DNA of 64,000 bases from Streptomyces sp. MUM 203J (GTDB taxonomy: Bacteria; Actinomycetota; Actinomycetes; Streptomycetales; Streptomycetaceae). The stretch is taken from NCBI RefSeq assembly GCF_022414595.1, contig NZ_JADWYO010000022.1, forward strand, positions 21,071 through 85,070, read 5' to 3'. The notes beneath the pieces were generated by a model. That model searched no databases and was not told the DNA's origin. It saw only the letters and a program-made list of their open reading frames with translations. The position numbers were made by a program, and so were the translations under genes. Of the stretch, positions 50,642 to 59,129 are shown piece by piece. The stretch's first letter is position 1. Each line of letters begins with the position of its first letter.

Positions 50642-50714
50642 TCCCCTGTAGCTCAATTGGCAGAGCATTCGGCTGTTAACCGGAGGGTTGCTGGTTCGAG
50701 TCCAGCCGGGGGAG
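50642..50714 (+). tRNA. tRNA-Asn (GTT), copy 2
   Basis: 73 nt, 5 bases after copy 1. Acceptor TCCCCTG pairs with CGGGGGA through one T-G wobble; anticodon loop CTGTTAA; T-arm GGTTCGAGTCC; discriminator G. It differs from copy 1 mainly in the acceptor, anticodon-stem and T-stem pairs. Confidence 0.95.
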
Positions 50715-50719
50715 CGGTG

Positions 50720-50753
50720 AAAGAGAGAGGACCCTCCCGGGTCCTCTCTCTTT
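50720..50753 (+). terminator. Terminator after the tRNA-Asn pair
   Basis: AAAGAGAGAGGACC / GGTCCTCTCTCTTT, 14-bp perfect stem (15 with the C-G at the loop), then TGTGTTTTC. Confidence 0.9.
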
Positions 50754-50903
50754 GTGTTTTCACTTCTCCTGGCCGCTCCGGAACCGTACGGGGGGCAGCG
50801 GCAGTCCTTCAGGGCGTGCGTTGCCGACCAGCCGGAGCAGGAGATCGTATGAGCGGCTATGCTGCGGCAGACGGCGCGCACAAATGTGCGCGACGCGCCG
50901 CGA

Positions 50904-50977
50904 GGGGCGGTAGCTCAGCCGGTTAGAGCAGCGGACTCATAATCCGTCGGCCGTGGGTTCGAGTCCCACCCGCCCCA
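50904..50977 (+). tRNA. tRNA with CAT anticodon (elongator Met or Ile2)
   Basis: 74 nt. Acceptor GGGGCGG / CCGCCCC, D-arm GCTCAGCCGGTTAGAGC, anticodon loop CTCATAA in the stem CGGA/TCCG, T-arm GTGGGTTCGAGTCCCAC, discriminator A. A CAU anticodon can be elongator tRNA-Met or the lysidine-modified tRNA-Ile2; the second seems slightly more likely but sequence by eye does not decide. Confidence 0.9.
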
Positions 50978-50982
50978 CCGTG

Positions 50983-51016
50983 AGCCGCAGGTGAAGAATC
51001 GATGTCACCTGCGGCT
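50983..51016 (+). terminator. Terminator after the CAT tRNA
   Basis: Perfect 12-bp stem AGCCGCAGGTGA / TCACCTGCGGCT with a 10-base loop, followed by TCGGTGTTTTCGG. Confidence 0.85.
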
Positions 51017-51159
51017 TCGGTGTTTTCGGGGCCCCTGGGAGGGGGGGTGGGGAACGGCCCTTCCCGCCAGGTGCGCGAAGGGCCGGGTACGGCAGAGTGG
51101 GTGATCACCCCGGCGGAGTAACGGCGTGTCGTCCGACCCGCGTTGCCGTGTGGTGAGGC

Positions 51160-51576
51160 TCACTCGACGACGATCCGGACGTCGATGTTGCCGCGGGTGG
51201 CCTTGGAGTACGGGCAGTACGCGTGGGTCTTCTCCAGCAGCTCGCGGCCCGGCTCGCCCTGGAGGTGGTCCGGGAGCTCGGCGCGCAGGACGACCGCGAG
51301 GCCGAAGCCGCCCTCGGTCTCGTCCTTGCCGATGCCGACCTCGGCGGTGATCGACACGTCCTTGACGTCGATCTTGTCCTGGCGGGCGATCGAGTTCATC
51401 GCGCTGGCGAAGCAGGCCGCGTAGCCGGCGGCGAACAGCTGCTCCGGGTTGGTGCCCTGGCCGCTGCCGCCGAGGGCCTTCGGGAGGCCCAGCGGCAGGT
51501 CGATCTGGCCGTCGGAGCTGACGGCGCGGCCCTCGCGGCCGTTGGCGGTGGCGACGGCGGTGTACAGGGCGTTCAT
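51160..51576 (-). CDS. ohrA: Organic hydroperoxide resistance protein Ohr (copy 1)
   Basis: A 138-residue thiol peroxidase of the Ohr/OsmC family reducing organic peroxides. The peroxidatic Cys is in AAGYAACFASAMNS and the resolving Cys in YCPYSKATRGNID. The start motif MNALYTAVATANGREGRAVS is typical. It is divergent from ohrR, with one strong palindrome between them. ATG 51576 with AGAAGGACGGAACTCC upstream. Confidence 0.94.
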   Translation of the reverse strand: MNALYTAVATANGREGRAVSSDGQIDLPLGLPKALGGSGQGTNPEQLFAAGYAACFASAMNSIARQDKIDVKDVSITAEVGIGKDETEGGFGLAVVLRAELPDHLQGEPGRELLEKTHAYCPYSKATRGNIDVRIVVE

Positions 51577-51655
51577 GGAGTTCCGTCCTTCTCTCTTGAC
51601 GCGCCCCGCGGTGCTCGGGGCGGTGTGGTCCGACGTCTTTTGTAGCGCACTATTC

Positions 51656-51669
51656 AGTTGTGCACAACT
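51656..51669. promoter_or_regulatory. OhrR operator palindrome
   Basis: AGTTGTGCACAACT is a perfect 14-bp palindrome midway between divergent ohr and ohrR, in locally AT-rich DNA. This is the expected place and type of an OhrR binding site. Confidence 0.75.
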
Positions 51670-51702
51670 TAATTGGGTGAGGTTGTTTGAGGGCGGCGGC
51701 GT

Positions 51703-51708
51703 TAGCCT
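51703..51708 (+). promoter_or_regulatory. -10 box TAGCCT, leaderless ohrR
   Basis: TAGCCT (TAGNNT); the ohrR ATG at 51715 is the seventh base after it. Confidence 0.5.
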
Positions 51709-51714
51709 GGAGCC

Positions 51715-52197
51715 ATGAAGACGCCCGGCACCCTGAAGGACGAGGAGATCCTCCGCCTCGACCACCAGATCTGCTTCTCCCTGCACGCCGCCACCCGCGC
51801 TTTCAACGGCGTGTACCGGGTGGCGCTCAAGGAGCTGGGGCTGACCTACCCCCAGTACCTGGTGATGCTGGTGCTGTGGGAGCACGGCGAGCTGCCCGTG
51901 AAGCGCATCGGTGAGCTGCTGCGTCTGGACTCCGGCACTCTGTCGCCGCTGCTCAAGCGGCTGGAGGCGGGCGGATACGTGGAGCGGCAGCGCAGTCCCG
52001 AGGACGAGCGGTCCGTCACCGTACGCCCCACCGCCGAGGGCGCGGACCTGCGCGAGCGGGCCGCCCGGCTGCCCCGCCGGATGGCCGAGGTGACCGGCCT
52101 GTCCCTGGAGGAGATCCGCGACCTCCGCGCACGCCTCAACACCCTGACCGCGGCCCTGGACGCGGCGGTGCCGGAAGCGGAGGGCGCGAGCGGGTGA
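51715..52197 (+). CDS. ohrR: Peroxide-sensing MarR-type repressor OhrR
   Basis: A 160-residue MarR-family regulator. The N-terminal redox Cys sits in LDHQICFSLHAATRAF, the OhrR hallmark. The winged helix reads VKRIGELLRLDSGTLSPLLK RLEAGG and RQRSPEDERSVTV. Oxidation of the Cys by organic peroxides would release the operator and induce ohr. Divergent from ohr (copy 1). Confidence 0.93.
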   Translation: MKTPGTLKDEEILRLDHQICFSLHAATRAFNGVYRVALKELGLTYPQYLVMLVLWEHGELPVKRIGELLRLDSGTLSPLLKRLEAGGYVERQRSPEDERSVTVRPTAEGADLRERAARLPRRMAEVTGLSLEEIRDLRARLNTLTAALDAAVPEAEGASG

Positions 52198-52269
52198 GGG
52201 CGTCCGGCCGCACCGCGTCCGGAGCGCGGCGGCGGGGGACCGGCCCTGGGGGCGCGGAGTGACCGGGCG

Positions 52270-53625
52270 TCACACGATGCCCCGTACCACCCCCAGGTCC
52301 ACCAGGTCCTGCGGGCGCAGGCGTAGTTGCTCCGCCGTGCGCGGGGCGTCCTCCGGGGGGCGCTTCAATATGGCCGCGGCCAGCTCGGGGGCGATCACCG
52401 AGAAGTAGCTGTCCGGCGTGGCCCAGGTGTTGTCCGGGGCCGCCAGCGCCAGCGCGCCGCCCGAGCCGCCCTCGCCCACGACCAGTGTCGTCACCGGCAC
52501 CCGCGCCCCGGCCAGCGCCGCGAACGCCTCCGCGATGGCCGGTCCCGCACCCGTGCGCTCAGCCTCCGCGTCGTTCGCGGCGCCCGGCGTGTCGATCAGC
52601 GTCAGCACCGGCAGGCCCAGCCGGTCCGCGAGCCGGATCACCCGCGCCGCCGCCCTGTACCCGGCCGGGCGTGTCGCCGTCCCGTACTGCGCCACGTACG
52701 CGACCCCGTACCCGTCGCGCAGCCCCACCCCGCACCGCAAGCCCGGATCCGTACCCCCGCAGCGGTCACCGCCCAGCGCCAGCCGCCGCGAGAAGTACGC
52801 GTCCAGATACGCCTTCGCGCGCGGGCGCCCGGGGTCCCTCGCCCGCAGCACCGCCTCCCAGCCCGACCCCGGCAGGTCCCCGGAGCCGTAGGCGCTCAGC
52901 CCGCTCGGCGGCGGCACCGGACCCGCGGCCGGGCGGGACAGGGCCGTCAGCCACAGCCCCAGCACCGTCCGCAGCTCCGCGGGCCGCACCACCGCGTCCA
53001 CCTGCCCCGCCGCGAGCTGCCCCTCCGCCATGTAGGCAGCCGGGTCCGCGTCCGCGGGGCGCACCCGTGACCCGGCGAAGCCGATCTGCGCGCCCGGCAG
53101 CGCCAGCAGCACGTCCGCGCCCGCGCCCACGGTCGCCCAGCCGCCGCCGGTCGCCGGGTCCCGCAGCACCGTCACGTGCGGGACGCCCGCCTCACGCAGC
53201 AGCACCGTCTCCCGAGCCACCCGCTGCAGCTGGGTGAGCGCCACCATGCCCTCCTGCATCCGGCTGCCGCCCGTCGCCACCAGCGACACCAGCGGGACAC
53301 CCCGCGCCCGCGCCAGCCGGTACGCCGCGCAGATCCGGTCCCCGGTGCCCCTGCTCAGCGAACCGCCGAGGAAGCCGAACTCGAAGGCCAGCAGCGCGCA
53401 CGGCAGTCCGGCGACCTCGGCCTCCCCGAACACGACGGACTCGTCCTCGCCGGTCCGTTCCGCCGCGCGGGCCCGGGCCGCGCCGTACCCCTCCCAGCCG
53501 AGCGGGCCGTCCGGTCCCCCGGCGGGCGGGGCAGGAGGCGGCCGGTGCTCGGTGAACGCCTCCGCGACCAGAGCGATCGCCTGGCGGGCCGTCAACCGGC
53601 CTGTGAGGCCGTGCCGCTCAGTCAT
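52270..53625 (-). CDS. Fused acetyl-CoA carboxylase carboxyltransferase-like protein
   Basis: A 451-residue protein with both carboxyltransferase halves. The N-terminal half is AccD-like (VVFGEAEVAGLPCALLAFEF, GGSLSRGTGDRICAAYRLAR, VATGGSRMQEGMVALTQLQR); the C-terminal half is AccA-like (VIRLADRLGLPVLTLIDTPG, VGEGGSGGALALAAPDNTWA). No zinc ribbon is present. Its 5' end overlaps the 3' end of matB by 8 bases, so the two are coupled. It may act on malonyl/acetyl-CoA or an unusual acyl-CoA; no biotin carboxylase gene is nearby. ATG 53625 preferred over the in-frame GTG 53640. Confidence 0.85.
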   Translation of the reverse strand: MTERHGLTGRLTARQAIALVAEAFTEHRPPPAPPAGGPDGPLGWEGYGAARARAAERTGEDESVVFGEAEVAGLPCALLAFEFGFLGGSLSRGTGDRICAAYRLARARGVPLVSLVATGGSRMQEGMVALTQLQRVARETVLLREAGVPHVTVLRDPATGGGWATVGAGADVLLALPGAQIGFAGSRVRPADADPAAYMAEGQLAAGQVDAVVRPAELRTVLGLWLTALSRPAAGPVPPPSGLSAYGSGDLPGSGWEAVLRARDPGRPRAKAYLDAYFSRRLALGGDRCGGTDPGLRCGVGLRDGYGVAYVAQYGTATRPAGYRAAARVIRLADRLGLPVLTLIDTPGAANDAEAERTGAGPAIAEAFAALAGARVPVTTLVVGEGGSGGALALAAPDNTWATPDSYFSVIAPELAAAILKRPPEDAPRTAEQLRLRPQDLVDLGVVRGIV

Positions 53626-55090
53626 GGAGAGCCTGCTCACGGAGGTCCCGCTTCATCACCTTGCCCATGTCGTTGCGGGGCAGCGCGTCCAGCTGACGGA
53701 CCACCCGGGGCCGCTTGTGCGGGGCGAGCTGGGCGGCGACGTGGTCGGCCAGGTCCTGGACGGACGGGGGAGCGGCCGGGTCCGCCGGGACCACCCACGC
53801 CACGATCCGCTCGCCCAGGTCCGCGTCCGGTTCCCCGGTCACCGCCGCCTCCCGCACCCCCGGGTGGTCCAGCAGCACGTTCTCGATCTCCCCGGCGCCG
53901 ATCTTGTAGCCCCCGCTCTTGATCAGATCCGTCGCCCGTCGCCCCACGAGCCGTACGGAGCCGTCCGCCTCCCGCACCGCCATGTCCCCGGTCCGGAACC
54001 AGCCCCCGTCGAAGGAGCCTGCCGTCGCGTCAGGGCGGTTCAGGTACTCCGTGAACAGGTTCGGGCCACGCACCTGCACCTCCCCGATGGTCTCGCCGTC
54101 GTACGAGGCGACCGGCGCCCCGTCGTCATGGACCAGCCGCAGCTCCACCCCCGGCAGCGGTGTCCCGACCGATCCGGGCCGCTCCGGCTCTGCGCCCGGG
54201 CGCACGCTGGTCAGCATGAGGGTCTCGGTCATGCCGTACCGCTCGACGACCCGCCGCCCGGTCGCCGCTGTGATCCGCTCGTGGTCCGGCAGCGGCAGCG
54301 CCGCCGAGCCGGAGACCAGCAGCCGCGCCCCGGCCAGCGCCTTCACCAAACCGCGGTCGCCGTCCAGCGCCTCAGCGATCCGGTGGTACATGGTCGGTAC
54401 GCCGAACAGCATCGTCCCGCCGGCCGCCAGCTCAGCCGCCACGCCGTCGGTGGAGAAGCCGCCCAGGTGGCGGACGCTGCCGCCGCGGCGCAGCGGGCCG
54501 AGCACGCCGAGTACCAGTCCGTGCACGTGGAAGAGCGGCAGGGCGTGCACAAGCACGTCGTCGGCGGTCCACGCCCAGGCCTCCGCGAGCGCGTCGAGCG
54601 ACGCGGCGAGGGCTCGGCGGGGGAGGACCGCGCCCTTCGGAGGGCCGGTGGTGCCGGAGGTGTAGATGACGAGCGCCGGCGTCTCGGGGCCGGGCTCGGG
54701 CCTGTCGTCGGCGGGGGCCGAGGCGGGTCGGATCTCCACGTCGACGCGGGGGACACCGGCCAGCGGCGGGGGCAGCGGCTCGCCGGGTGCGGCGAGCACC
54801 AGGCCGGGGGCGCTGTCGCGGACGATGTGGGTCAGCTCCCGCTCGCCGGTCCTCGGGTTGAGCGGTACGGCGGCGGTCCCGGCGCGCAGGGCGGCGACCA
54901 CCGCGACGGCCGTCTCCGGCGTGGGCGTCGCCCACACGGCGATCCGGTCGGTGCCCGCCAGCCGGGGCGTCAGCGCAGCCGCCGCTGCGCGGAGTTCACC
55001 GTACGAGAGCGGGGGCCGTCCGCCGAACCGCAGGGCGGGCCGCGGATCGCCGTCCGGTCCGGTGTCCAGGGCCGGGAAGAGCACACTCAC
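53618..55090 (-). CDS. matB: Malonyl-CoA synthetase-like acyl-CoA ligase (MatB type)
   Basis: A 490-residue ANL-family adenylating enzyme. P-loop YTSGTTGPPKGAVL, then HALPLFHVHGLVLGVLGPLR, ERYGMTETLMLTSVRPGAEP, DLIKSGGYKIGAGEIE and the C-terminal catalytic Lys in PRNDMGKVMKRDLREQ. The sequence and its neighbour match the characterised malonyl-CoA ligase MatB of S. coelicolor, which makes malonyl- and methylmalonyl-CoA from the free acids. GTG 55090 has GAGGAGG 9-10 bases upstream. Confidence 0.85.
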   Translation of the reverse strand: MSVLFPALDTGPDGDPRPALRFGGRPPLSYGELRAAAAALTPRLAGTDRIAVWATPTPETAVAVVAALRAGTAAVPLNPRTGERELTHIVRDSAPGLVLAAPGEPLPPPLAGVPRVDVEIRPASAPADDRPEPGPETPALVIYTSGTTGPPKGAVLPRRALAASLDALAEAWAWTADDVLVHALPLFHVHGLVLGVLGPLRRGGSVRHLGGFSTDGVAAELAAGGTMLFGVPTMYHRIAEALDGDRGLVKALAGARLLVSGSAALPLPDHERITAATGRRVVERYGMTETLMLTSVRPGAEPERPGSVGTPLPGVELRLVHDDGAPVASYDGETIGEVQVRGPNLFTEYLNRPDATAGSFDGGWFRTGDMAVREADGSVRLVGRRATDLIKSGGYKIGAGEIENVLLDHPGVREAAVTGEPDADLGERIVAWVVPADPAAPPSVQDLADHVAAQLAPHKRPRVVRQLDALPRNDMGKVMKRDLREQALHD

Positions 55091-55228
55091 GGGTCGTCGT
55101 CCTCCTCGTCGCGCTGCACGGGGCTGTGCGTGGCCCCATGGTCGCAGCCCCGTAGCAGCCCGAGGCCCCCGTGAGGGCGTGACCGTCCTCACCGGGGCCC
55201 GCGGGTTTACGGCGGCCGGGTCCCGGGC

Positions 55229-55711
55229 TCAGCGCCTGAGGCGGAACCTCGCCGGCGAGGCCGCCGCGCCGTTCGGCTCGGCCGGGGTGACGGTCACCTG
55301 GCCGCCGGACCCGCCGGTGACGGCACACGTCCTGCCGGTCTCCAGGCCGACGGCCTCCTCGTCGCCCGTGCAGGCGGGGCTGCCGCTGCCTTCGAGACGT
55401 ACCGTGCAGGCCAGCGGGAAGCCGCTCTCCTCCAGGAACGTGATCCGGATGAGCGGGAGACCCCTCTCGGCACCGTCGACGTGTGTGGAGTGCTCCGGCG
55501 GCGCCGTGTAGGCCAGGGACAGCGAGGAGGCCCCGAAGTCCCCTCAGGCTGCCGGCTCGTCGGAGAGGACGGCCTCCAGTACCTCCGCGTTCTCGTCACC
55601 GGTGACGCTGTGGACGGCGGCCCGCGGTGTGCGGAAGGCGACCTTCCTCGGAACCACGGGATCGCCTCCGTGAACGGGGCCCGGGAGAAGGACATGACGC
55701 CTGCCTGCGCG
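55229..55711 (-). pseudogene. Decayed gene with an in-frame stop (unknown family)
   Basis: The minus strand in one frame reads VVPRKVAFRTPRAAVHSVTG DENAEVLEAVLSDEPAA, then TGA (55546-55544), then GDFGASSLSLAYTAPPEHST and LPLIRITFLEESGFPLACTV, ending ASPARFRLRR and TGA at 55229. Third codon positions are almost all G or C on both sides of the internal stop, which is a sign of former coding. No start codon follows the internal stop closely. A secreted beta-rich protein is possible; the family is not recognised. Confidence 0.45.
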
Positions 55712-55810
55712 CGGTCTTCATGCGCATCTGCGTGGAGCGGTGCGCGGGGACCCCGCAGGAGGCCCGTCCGAGGAGCCCGTTCATCCGGCTTGCGGAGGCG
55801 CGCCCGGCCT

Positions 55811-56854
55811 TCAGCCGGCGTCGGCCAGCGGGTCGAGAGCCAGCGAGGAGGTACGGCCTTCGAGCATCTCGCCGAGCCCCAGCACCGCACAGACGTCCGG
55901 CCGCTCCGCGATCCGCACCGGCATCCCGGTCGCGTCGCGCATCATCTGGTCCAGCCCCGGCAGCCGGGCGCTGCCGCCGACCATGGTGATGCCGCGGTCG
56001 GCCAGGTCCGCCACCAGATCGGGCGGACAGTCACGCAGCACCTTCCCCATGCCGTCGAGCACGGCGGTCAGCGGGGTGTGGATGGCCCGCCGCACGGCCG
56101 CCGTGTCCACCAGCACCGAGCGGGCCAGGCCCGTCGCCACGTCCCGGCCGTGGATCTCCGTGGCGGCCGGCCCCTGCGGTGTGAGGCCGTTTCCGTGCAG
56201 GGCCAGCTGCAGGGGCCGTACGGACTGGCTGGGCAGCATCAGTTCGTGCTGGTGGCGCAGATACTGGATGACCGCGTGGTCGATGGCGTCGCCGCCGACC
56301 GGGACGCGCTCGGCGGTCACGATGGAGCCCAGTGACAACACGGCGACCTGCGTGGTCGCCGCCCCGCACACCATGATCATGCTGGCGGTCGGCTGGTCCA
56401 CCGGCAGCCCGCAGCCGACGGCCGCCGCGATCAGCGTGTCGACCAGTTCGACCCGGCGTGCCCCGAGCCCGACGAGCGTCTCGACCGTGGCGCGCTGGGC
56501 GAGCGGGTCGCTGTCGTGGGGGGTGCAGGCGGCGGCGCGCAGCATCGGCTTGCGGCGGAGCTGGCGTCGGAGTTTCTCCCCGAGCAGATGGCGCAGCATC
56601 CGCTGGGCCATCTCGATGTCGACGACGGACCCGCCGGACACGGGACGTACGACCCGGATGTAGTCGGGTGTGCGGCCGGTCATCTTCTCCGCGAAGTCCC
56701 CGACCGCGATCAGCGCCCCGGTGTGGGTGTTCACGGCGGCGACGCTCGGTTCGTCGACGACCAGACCGGCTCCTTTGACGAAGACACGGGTTCTGGCGGC
56801 CCCGAGGTCGACGGCGACATGGCAGCGGCGCAACTGATCGAGACTGACGGTCAT
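55811..56854 (-). CDS. mbl: MreB/Mbl-type actin-like protein
   Basis: A 347-residue actin-fold protein. Phosphate 1 loop VAVDLGAARTRVFVKGAGLV, then VGDFAEKMTGRTPDYIRVVR, the connect and phosphate 2 region VCGAATTQVAVLSLGSIV, and adenosine loop GITMVGGSARLPGLDQMMRD. It is shorter and more divergent than housekeeping MreB and stands alone without mreCD. In S. coelicolor the homologous stand-alone gene is mbl, which works with MreB in spore-wall formation. ATG 56854 with AGGAT upstream. Confidence 0.87.
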   Translation of the reverse strand: MTVSLDQLRRCHVAVDLGAARTRVFVKGAGLVVDEPSVAAVNTHTGALIAVGDFAEKMTGRTPDYIRVVRPVSGGSVVDIEMAQRMLRHLLGEKLRRQLRRKPMLRAAACTPHDSDPLAQRATVETLVGLGARRVELVDTLIAAAVGCGLPVDQPTASMIMVCGAATTQVAVLSLGSIVTAERVPVGGDAIDHAVIQYLRHQHELMLPSQSVRPLQLALHGNGLTPQGPAATEIHGRDVATGLARSVLVDTAAVRRAIHTPLTAVLDGMGKVLRDCPPDLVADLADRGITMVGGSARLPGLDQMMRDATGMPVRIAERPDVCAVLGLGEMLEGRTSSLALDPLADAG

Positions 56855-57046
56855 GGCGGATCCTCCCGAGAGCGGTACCTGTCTGCATCGTGCGGTCCGC
56901 CGGAGTGCCGCGCGCGCTGAGCTGCGCCGCATGGGCGTACGGAGCTGACGGTGCGCCAGGTGGGTGCGCCGTGCGCGGTGGGGGAATCGGGAGGACGATG
57001 TGGAGTGAGGGGACAGCTGAAGAACCGGACCGGAGGTGCGGATGCC

Positions 57047-57295
57047 ATGGGTACGTTTATGGATGTCCACCACGGGATGAAGGGCATCACCGCTGATCAG
57101 CTGCGTGCGGCCCACCAGGCGGACCTCGCCAACGAGAAGGCCGAGGGGGTCCACTTCGAGAGGGCCTGGGCGGACCCGGCGGAAGGAGTCGTGTACTGCC
57201 TGTCGACCGGCCCGTCTGCCGGCGCCGTGCAGCGCGTCCATGAGAAGTCCGGGCACCTGGCGGACGAGATCCACGAGGTGCCGCTCGCGGTGTGA
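57047..57295 (+). CDS. DUF4242/SCO4226-type small protein
   Basis: An 82-residue ferredoxin-like-fold protein: MGTFMDVHHGMKGITADQLR, FERAWADPAEGVVYCLSTGP, VQRVHEKSGHLADEIHEV. The sequence matches the DUF4242 (SCO4226) group, one member of which binds nickel; the histidines H8, H9 and those in HEKSGH could do so here. RBS GGAGG 10 bases upstream. Divergent from mbl. Confidence 0.8.
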   Translation: MGTFMDVHHGMKGITADQLRAAHQADLANEKAEGVHFERAWADPAEGVVYCLSTGPSAGAVQRVHEKSGHLADEIHEVPLAV

Positions 57296-57326
57296 TCCGA
57301 TCGGCGGATGAGCTGATCGGGAGTGA

Positions 57327-57932
57327 TCACGGAGTGAAGGGGAGTGGACCCGCCGGCTGTCCACCGGGCGGGTCCACCAGCCGTTGGAGCAGCCCCCAGG
57401 TGAACTCGGCCACGAGGGCCTCGCCGCCCGGGAGCACGACCGCCAGCCGGGTCCGGGTCGGCGCGTCGGCCGGCAGCGGCCGCGCGGGCGCGAAGGCGCG
57501 GGCCGCCTCTTCGACGGTGCACGACCAGGGGCGCAGATCCGCTGCGGTACGAAGCGGGGGCGCGGGCACGCCAGGCGCCCGTACGAGCCACTCGTTCCAC
57601 ACCGCCCTGCCCCCGGGCGCGGTCACCACCTCGAACCGCAGGTCCGGCCAGAGCGGCAGCCGCCACATCAGGGCCTCGCACTCCAGGTCACCGATGGTGC
57701 GGGCCGCGCGGTGCCCGGGTTCGCCCAGGACCGAGCGGTAACGGGCGAGGGCACCCCGGGCCCTGGGCGAGCGCACCATGGCCTGCCAGTGCCGGTTGGC
57801 CTCCCGCATGTCCGTGGCGGACGCGCCCAGGGCGCGGCGGGCGTCCTCCACCAGTCCGGGCTGGTGGTCGGCCATGCGGCGCAGCAGGACGAGCTGGAAC
57901 TCGCGCGGGCCGAAGGGTGCGGAGGGGGTCAT
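57327..57932 (-). CDS. Conserved hypothetical protein
   Basis: A 201-residue soluble protein, MTPSAPFGPREFQLVLLRRM at the start, with helical segments (DARRALGASATDMREANRHW) and a beta-rich second half (RFEVVTAPGGRAVWNEWLVR, TRLAVVLPGGEALVAEFTWG). No family was recognised. Start ATG 57932 has AGGATGGCGGT upstream. Divergent from the next gene with 96 bases between starts. Confidence 0.65.
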   Translation of the reverse strand: MTPSAPFGPREFQLVLLRRMADHQPGLVEDARRALGASATDMREANRHWQAMVRSPRARGALARYRSVLGEPGHRAARTIGDLECEALMWRLPLWPDLRFEVVTAPGGRAVWNEWLVRAPGVPAPPLRTAADLRPWSCTVEEAARAFAPARPLPADAPTRTRLAVVLPGGEALVAEFTWGLLQRLVDPPGGQPAGPLPFTP

Positions 57933-58028
57933 ACCGCCATCCTGCCCGCCCGTGCGCGGCCACCGGCACAAGATCCTCACATCGCCTCCAGGCCCCGGCG
58001 GCCGTATGCCGCTTAATCTGCGGGCGCC

Positions 58029-59123
58029 ATGGATTACTGCCATCAGTGCCGGCGGCACCTCAACGGTGCCCTGGCCTGCGCCGGGTGCGGTACCCCTGCC
58101 GACCGGATCCGGCGCGACGCCCCCCACACAGCCCCCCACAGCATCGAGCACATCCCCCAGAACGCCCAACACCTCCCCGACCCCCACACCCCTGTACCCG
58201 CCGTTCCCCAGGTGCCGGACCCGGGCCGGCCCCACACTCCGGCCCCCTGCACCACCGGCGCCGATGCCGCAGGCATCCGGAGCGCCGGTGCGTACGGCGC
58301 CGGTTCCCGGGCCGCAGGATTTCGCGGCGCCGCCGGTCCGGCCGACCCGCACCCACGCGTACCCGGGCCTCGCGAGGCCGGGCCCCGGGCGACCGTGCCT
58401 GAGCCCGGGTCCCTGTCCGAGCCGGACCACGTCGTCGAGCTGAGCCGCCACGAGGACGAGGCGCCGTCCGCGGCCACGCCCGCGACCGCCCGTCGCCGCG
58501 GGGGCACCCAGGGCGGCGGCCGGGGATCCGCGCGGGCGGCGGGCCGCAGGGCGCGCAGACGGCGGGGCCGCAAGGCGGTGCTGGGTGCCGGGGGGCTCGT
58601 ACTGGTGCTGGGAGCGTTCGGCCTGGCCCGGCTCGCGGTGGATCAGCTGTCCGAGGGGAAGGACGGGAGGGGTGAGGCCTCCGCCGTGCGTGAGGAGGAC
58701 GGCCCGGCCGACCCCGACCCGCTGCCCGGGCCCCCGGAGGCCCCGGAGGCGGTGACGGAGTCCGCCACGGCTCCCGAGCCGTCCGCCAGCGCGTCTCCGA
58801 CCGGTGGCCGCGGCGGCTACAGCGGTGGCACCGCCTCCGCGGCATCGGCGGCGCCGGGATCCACCTCTGCCGCGGGGAGCGGCGGGCCCGGTGCCCCGTC
58901 GCCCGCGCGGCCGGTCACATCGTCCCCGTCCGTGGCCCCGCCGTCGTCCCCGGACCCGAGCGAGCAGGCTCCCAGCGCTACGCCGGGGCCTTCGGGCTCC
59001 GCGTCGGACGATGCCTCGCCGTCGGCGGGGGTCACCGTGCCGGGAGTCACGCCCAGTGCGTCACCGGAGCCCGACCCGTCCCCCTCCGAGACGTGCACGC
59101 AGTGGCTCTGGTGGTGTATCTGA
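58029..59123 (+). CDS. Zinc-ribbon, single-pass membrane protein with WLWWC end (SCO2400-like)
   Basis: A 364-residue protein in three parts. Residues 1-22 hold a CxxC...CxxC zinc ribbon (MDYCHQCRRHLNGALACAGC). A long Pro/Ala/Arg-rich linker leads to one membrane helix (KAVLGAGGLVLVLGAFGLAR) after a basic patch. The outer part is Ser/Pro/Ala/Gly-rich and ends SETCTQWLWWCI. The N-terminus and the Cys-Trp end recall the Streptomyces SCO2400 family. Function unknown; the closing C...WLWWC may form a disulfide loop. A TAATCT -10 box lies 9 bases before the ATG. Confidence 0.65.
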   Translation: MDYCHQCRRHLNGALACAGCGTPADRIRRDAPHTAPHSIEHIPQNAQHLPDPHTPVPAVPQVPDPGRPHTPAPCTTGADAAGIRSAGAYGAGSRAAGFRGAAGPADPHPRVPGPREAGPRATVPEPGSLSEPDHVVELSRHEDEAPSAATPATARRRGGTQGGGRGSARAAGRRARRRRGRKAVLGAGGLVLVLGAFGLARLAVDQLSEGKDGRGEASAVREEDGPADPDPLPGPPEAPEAVTESATAPEPSASASPTGGRGGYSGGTASAASAAPGSTSAAGSGGPGAPSPARPVTSSPSVAPPSSPDPSEQAPSATPGPSGSASDDASPSAGVTVPGVTPSASPEPDPSPSETCTQWLWWCI

Positions 59124-59129
59124 CCCGGC

